Origin: Saccoglossus kowalevskii
Taxonomy: Eukaryota > Hemichordata > Enteropneusta > Harrimaniidae
Direction: 5' to 3'
Assembly: GCF_000003605.2 (NCBI RefSeq)
Contig: NW_003106597.1
Span: 197,579-229,973, forward strand
DNA: 32,395 nt
Shown: piece by piece, positions 28,005 through 32,395 of the stretch
Layout of the letters: each line of letters opens with the position of its first letter
Numbering within the stretch: position 1 is the first letter of the stretch
Notes under the pieces: generated by a model
What the model was told of the DNA's origin: nothing
What the model saw: only the letters and a program-made list of their open reading frames with translations
Database searches by the model: none
Translations under genes and position numbers: made by a program

Positions 28005-31000
28005 GTTAGTCGTTTTTGGACAAACGAGTTTGAATTGCATATACATTTTCATCTATTGTTAGCGTTACGTAACTATGATACGAACATGACACGTCTTTCA
28101 TTTTAAAAGGTTTGATTCATTTTTATATATTAATGTATAATTATTATAAGTTTCGGTAATTATTTTTATAGGCCAAAATTAACAACATCGTGATTGCAGT
28201 TTCTTCGAGGGCTCTGTTTGACTTGTCAGTTGAACATGAAGTCTACAACACTGGCGGCATTGATGCTTTCGTGACTTACCAGTCCGAACACGTGTCTGAG
28301 CCGTGTAAACCTGGTACAGCATACTTTCCATCTATGTAGAATGTGGTAGTCATTTCATTTCACTTGATTCAGCAGTAGTAGACCAAATAATCAATATTTT
28401 ATATCTTTCTATTATTGCATGATATCTGAAACGGCATGTGAAACAAACCAAGATCAACCGAACAGCACATGTTTTGGCAAGGAATTCACGATTCATCTAA
28501 GTGCTGCAAGAGCGTCCACTGCCTAAAGTTTAGAACACCATGATGTTTGAATCCGTCACCTAACATAATCTGTATCTAGCACCTTTGGACGTGCGTAATA
28601 TGTCTTGTTATTGTAGTATGAAGCGGTATACGCAATCATTTTAAAGGAAGCTATAAATTTCGATTATTTTATAGATTTGTTCAGAGACAATCAAACATCT
28701 CGTCTTCGCATTCCATGCGGATATAATTGGAACTAAAAATTGCCGTGAAAACATGAAACAACAATAAAAAGGCCAGGTTTGGCAAGAAAACAAAATTGCA
28801 CAATAATTCAGAATGAAGGGCAATGTTCAAATGGTGCAGTGCTAAACCATAAAAATAGTTATACCAAATACAAAATTTAAAACTGCTTAAATTCCTGTTT
28901 ATTTTGTAATATCATAGTGTCCAAATTTCAAATCAAATTCTTGGATTTAGAGTTGGCAAGACCATGCGGCGTGGATTTCATCAATTCCAAAATATTTAAC
29001 GACTCTCATTTTGAACACTGTCTTCATTTGTTTAGATCACATCAACGACAGCGAATCGGAGAACGGCTGGAGGAGCACATGCTTCATGGAACATGCGCAT
29101 TCTCGTTATTTTCTTTACCGTTTATTCTCAGCAAAATAACACAATTTTATATTATTTCCATATCATTTATTTATTTTACGAAATGAAAGTATTTCTAAAA
29201 CAAAATAAAAATCTGAAATTAACAAGATCACAGATGATGTCATATTAAACTCGAATAATATCCATCCACGAATATAAAGGTGAACTCATGACGCTGTGCG
29301 ACTACAAATAAAGTAAACGTGATGGAATCCTTCGAAACATCGCCCAGCATGTAAGTCAATATAAATGAGAAAGCAAAACAAAAATATATCATTTATGGCG
29401 CTTTTCAATCATTATGTAATAGGTAAATTATATATATATTTACAAATAACTTGCTACACGTTACTTTTATTATTTTATTTGTTTAGTCTTTGCAATGCAT
29501 TAATGAGAAGCTAAATGAAGTCAACGCGGATGAAGGGATGCGATTTGTTTTAGCATTTGTGACAATAATCGAAGGAGATACGGCTCTGCGATATATCAAC
29601 TCAATTCAACATTATGGTAAGCGGAGGGGTGGGCTTACTTACTTATGTAATGCACAACGTAATACAGAACAGTAATATATCGAAAAATGGCAAAATGGAA
29701 TTCGGAACACACGATATTTAAAGGCTAGATGCACATACTTAGCATATCTAGTATATTATGCTGTTTGAGTAGTTTATAATATGAAGTTATTACGAGGATA
29801 CCTCAAAGTATGCACGAAGACGGTACAGCGGGAGTATGTGCGGAGGTCGATGCGACGGCGTACTGTCTAAGTGCATACTTTGAGGTAACCTCGTAATAAC
29901 CTTATTATTATACATCTTTTCCTTCTAAGGATACATCATGGGAATGTCGAAATCCAAAAAGTTTAGAACAGATTCAGTGAACTTCTTTGTGTGGAGTCCG
30001 GTCAAACCCTGGTGGCAGCCATGTTTCTTTTTATTATTAGAGGACGCTTACGTGCGTAATCATTCCGTATTTGGAATTCGCATTTCCTAATCTGGTAGGA
30101 TGAAAATACCGCAAAATTACGGCACGCTGTAACTGATAGCGTTATGGAGACAAATGTATAATAATTGTATATATATATCTATATGCAGGTCTGAAGTTCG
30201 CGAGGGCGTCAATGACAGAAGGAAACAGCCCTGTTGATTACCTGCGAGCATGGAACACTGCCTTATATTTGGGTGCAGACGAGAACCACGTGAAAGTAGC
30301 CCTTGAGAACGGTAAGTTAATAGGACAAAGTTACTGTCAATGTCAAACTACGTGTATGAGATTTTCATATTTTAAATACATCATTTCAGGGATAGCAGCA
30401 GCAGTTGTCAAGAATCAGAAAATAACGCCACCAACCGAACAATTACGAATTGTATTCGACGGCGATGCAGTGTTATTTTCGGACGATTCTGAACGAATTT
30501 TTCAAGCAGAAGGAGCTGCGAATTCGAAGAATATGAAACTGAACATGAGAATGAACCCATTGGGGAGGTAATTTTTTTTCAATATAATATAATATAATTT
30601 TGCCTGATATCTGAAACTACCAGAAACATCGATATTATTATAGTTATTCACAGCTCTTCAAAACGTATGATATAAACAAAAACAACATGAAATAATGTTG
30701 GCGTCTATTTTTAATCTGCTTAGACGGAGCAATAAAATTACTAGAAGGGTCGCGTATTAATTTGGCTTTTTGGCAGATACCACAAGTACAAAACAATATG
30801 CGTGAAAATTACCACACATTTAATAATAAATCTGATATTGTAGAAAGACGTCAAACAAAAACATCGTTCTGACTGAGGATGCTTTTATAAACCTTTCACT
30901 TAATAATTCTTTTGTTACAGGGCCCCTTGCAACTTTGCAACGATTCTTGGTAAAGTGCAGAATGTGCTGGTTTCTACTTTGTCCATTGACAACCCAATTC

Positions 31001-31255
31001 GTACGTATTTGATCACGGCTCGTGGAATGAATAGTGCGGGTAAATGTGCACTTGTTACTCTGACGTCATGGGGATTGCATATAAACGAAACTATATTCAC
31101 CTCAGGGGATTGTAACTCATTTGTACTTTGATGACAGACGATGCTTCGTCGGAGCAGCAGCTAATAAGGGAATACCGTCGGCTCATGTTCCTACTGACTT
31201 TGATCATCTGGAATGTGAACTGCCTGTTTGTGATACTGTAGGTGATAATGAATAG
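28002..31255 (+). CDS. NT5C1A: Cytosolic 5'-nucleotidase I-like gene with intact D-x-D motif but disrupted C-terminus
   Basis: Exons: 28002-28004 (tentative), 28172-28335/6, 29487-29616, 30189-30311, 30390-30567, then 30921-31131 (frame A) with homology continuing one base out of frame to 31255. Family blocks in order: NIVIAVSSRALFDLS, CKPGTAYF, RYINSIQHYG, EGNSPVDYLRAWNTALYLGA, QLRIVFDGDAVLFSDDSER, NPIRTYLITARG...SWGLHINE, then out of frame HLYFDDRRCFVGAA...SAHVP. The family dephosphorylates AMP (and other NMPs) in the cytosol using the two Asp of DGDAV as nucleophile and acid/base. The C-terminal frameshift, a shifted donor at exon 2 and a TAG before a repeat tail suggest a pseudogene or a sequencing error. 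Confidence 0.82.
28172..28336 (+). CDS. NT5C1A: Nucleotidase-like (plus) exon 2 (IAVSSRALF)
   Basis: Acceptor tttttatag, then AKINNIVIAVSSRALFDLSV ... CKPGTAYFPSM. Homology to family PGPAFPFVK continues to the Met codon at 28334-28336. A phase-0 exit is needed to join exon 3, but the only GT there starts at 28336, leaving phase 2. One G is effectively missing (ATG|GTAGAA would be canonical). Confidence 0.75.
29487..29616 (+). CDS. NT5C1A: Nucleotidase-like (plus) exon 3
   Basis: 130 nt, acceptor gtttag, donor gtaagc. Encodes SLQCINEKLNEVNADEGMRF, a hydrophobic strand and LRYINSIQHYG. Same size and phase as its minus-strand counterpart; the family's NNHAQ is replaced by IIEGD. Confidence 0.87.
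29786..29900. repeat. 115-nt near-perfect inverted repeat in nucleotidase intron
   Basis: Arms of about 45 nt: outer blocks GTTATTACGAGG and CCTCGTAATAAC, inner blocks TACCTCAAAGTATGCAC and GTGCATACTTTGAGGTA, with partial pairing onward through GAC.GTAC. The loop is short (~25 nt). It is either a palindromic MITE or a transcribed hairpin within the intron 29617-30188. Confidence 0.8.
30189..30311 (+). CDS. NT5C1A: Nucleotidase-like (plus) exon 4
   Basis: Acceptor atatgcag, donor gtaagt, 123 nt. Encodes LKFARASMTEGNSPVDYLRA then WNTALYLGADENHVKVALEN, aligned over its full length with the family and with the minus copy. Confidence 0.92.
30390..30567 (+). CDS. NT5C1A: Nucleotidase-like (plus) exon 5 with catalytic DGDAV
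   Basis: Acceptor atttcag, donor gtaatt, phase 2. Encodes GIAAAVV, then QLRIVFDGDAVLFSDDSER, carrying both HAD-type Asp residues. The exon is longer than the minus copy's (178 against 140 nt). Confidence 0.92.
30921..31255 (+). pseudogene. NT5C1A: Nucleotidase-like (plus) exon 6, frameshifted before FDD motif
   Basis: Frame A reads ILGKVQ, NPIRTYLITARG, SWGLHINE and runs to TGA at 31129-31131. The next family block, HLYFDDRRCFVGAAANKG then SAHVP, is in the frame one base later and runs to TAG at 31253-31255. Only 37 nt separate the Glu codon of HINE and the TTT of FDD, where human paralogues have about 21 codons (from memory). So about 26 nt are missing, out of frame. The lost part corresponds to the conserved APKGP...KI segment, which probably holds the HAD Lys. 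Confidence 0.8.
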
Positions 31256-31690
31256 TGTGATGATAGTGGCAAAACAGGTGGTGGTGGTGATGATGATGAT
31301 GGCACAACAGCTGGTGGCGATGATAGTGGCACTTCGGGTGGTGGAGATGACAATGGTAAAACAGGTGGTGGTGATGATAGTGGCAAACAGGTGGTGGCGA
31401 CGATAGTGGTACCTCGGGTGGTGGCGATGACAGTGGCAAAACAGGTGATGGCGACGATAGTGGTACGTCGGGTGGTGGAGATGACAGTGGCAAAACAGGT
31501 GATGGCGACGATAGTGGTACCTCGGGTGGTGGAGATGATAGTGGCAAAACAGGTGGTGGTGGTGGTGGTGGTGGTGATGATGGCGACGGTAGTGGCAAAA
31601 CAGGTGGTGGGGATGATAGTGGTACCTCGGGTGGTGGAGATGATAGTGGCAAAACGGGTGGTGGAGATGATGGTGTGGGCGAGTATAGGG
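31256..31690 (+). repeat. 27-bp coding-type minisatellite, DDSG(K/T)(T/S)GGG
   Basis: About 16 units of GATGATAGTGGCAAAACAGG plus TGGTGGT and variants. Read in the frame of the nucleotidase C-terminus it gives DDSGKTGGG alternating with DDSGTSGGG, a 54-bp higher-order period. A one-base deletion at about 31385 (AAACAGG instead of AAAACAGG) shifts frame once. After it the DDSG frame is open to TGA at ~31723, ending GEYRDSWYKMMLTV. It begins one codon after the TAG at 31253. The proline-rich minus-strand reading is its complement. Confidence 0.85.
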
Positions 31691-31723
31691 ATAGTTGGTA
31701 CAAGATGATGCTTACAGTATGAT

Positions 31724-32395
31724 GGTTAACACACAACTGGTTTATTCAGAAAGACACTAAGCTATTAAATATACAGTACACAGGATGTAGTAATTAAAGT
31801 CAAACATGATCCAGATGTCAGGCGGCAGTTTAGCCTTGTATTTGATCTAGCTATTAAACTTGGTATCCGGGTTGTTACGTAATCGTAACGTAGACATCAT
31901 GTCTGTTCCCGACATTCTCCGGTCGGCCGAAAGTAAACAAATTAATTTCGACAGTAAGGGTTGATATTGCGTTGTGTAAATTATTAAAATGATGACGAAT
32001 AACAATCGGTAAATTATAACGATAGATAACGATAAAATAATATACTTAGTCTAGTAAACAATACTAAGTCGGGTAATAAGTCGGGTATATCAACATACTA
32101 AAAGTTCACGAAATAACGAAATTATTTCTAACGAATCACGATAACAAAAATCTAAGCTAATTGTTCACGGCATTCTACGTTATATATCGAGTAAAAATTC
32201 AAAGTCTTAATTGTCACATAAATCACTATGAAAGGTGTCCTGAATCTTCAACTTTGCAATAGCGGCAGCGTTGCGTTGAGGACGTTGTAAAACGAGTGGT
32301 ATTTGTTTTCCCCTAGTTTCGTTGTCGGCATTCCCGTCATCAGATGTATTTTCAACAGCACTGAGTTCAAGCGGATAAAGTTTACATATTATATT
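31724..32395. other. Right-edge AT-rich stretch, no gene recognised
   Basis: No coding exon, repeat or RNA gene was recognised after the minisatellite. Short patches rich in CGATAACGA-like sequence near 32015-32160 are noted but not interpretable. Confidence 0.35.

Noticed and set aside
28917-29186. 89-codon plus ORF preceded by atcatag, considered as a missing nucleotidase exon
   Set aside because: Its sequence does not match the family, and the phase does not bridge exons 2 and 3.
31391-31708. 105-codon Val-rich plus-strand ORF
   Set aside because: Another frame of the same minisatellite, not a gene.
31191-31736. 181-codon proline-rich minus-strand ORF
   Set aside because: Antisense of the 27-bp minisatellite; low-complexity PPPEVPLSSP repeats arise from the complement of the DDSG repeat.

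Overview
This window is nuclear DNA from an invertebrate animal. Genes are split into many short exons with canonical GT/AG introns, the DNA is AT-rich, and there are several kinds of dispersed repeats. Lineage is not resolved. A marine lophotrochozoan (for example a bivalve-like mollusc) fits the repeat landscape, but a basal deuterostome is not excluded. All gene identities come from reading translations against protein families known from memory; no search was run.

Layout from left to right. (1) 1-285: a compact minus-strand promoter. It has two perfect heat-shock elements, a half element, a TATATATA box and an initiator-like TCAG, and points off the left edge, so a heat-inducible gene probably lies just outside. 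(2) 975-23259, plus strand: a complete STRA6-like gene (multipass vitamin A transporter/receptor). Seventeen exons join in phase to 690 codons plus a stop. Its introns hold a TIR element (3.27-4.10 kb), two related ~120-bp repeats (4.86-5.29 kb) and two diverged direct repeats (8.06-8.97 kb). Intron 12 holds a decayed antisense DIRS-type tyrosine-recombinase retrotransposon (about 15.4-20.3 kb). (3) 24318-24917: a 600-bp element with four degenerate tandem units and a terminal 11-bp hairpin, resembling non-autonomous Helentron elements. (4) 25527-27095, minus strand, and 28002-31255, plus strand: two divergently transcribed paralogues of cytosolic 5'-nucleotidase I (NT5C1 family, AMP to adenosine). 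Matching exons have identical length and phase, so they come from one inverted duplication. (5) 31256-31690: a 27-bp minisatellite coding for a DDSG(K/T)(T/S)GGG repeat, directly behind the plus-strand nucleotidase.

Main points of interest. The STRA6-like protein lacks the Y-x-x-x-G-x-G motif that vertebrate STRA6 uses to bind serum RBP4. The two nucleotidase copies are damaged in different places. The minus copy keeps the N-terminal half but has lost both Asp of the HAD-type D-x-D motif and the whole C-terminal part. The plus copy keeps D-x-D but has an out-of-frame deletion just before its FDD motif, an off-by-one splice donor, and a stop before the repeat tail. Either the pair is decaying, or one or both have become non-catalytic proteins. 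No prokaryotic features, CRISPR arrays, tRNA or rRNA genes were seen.
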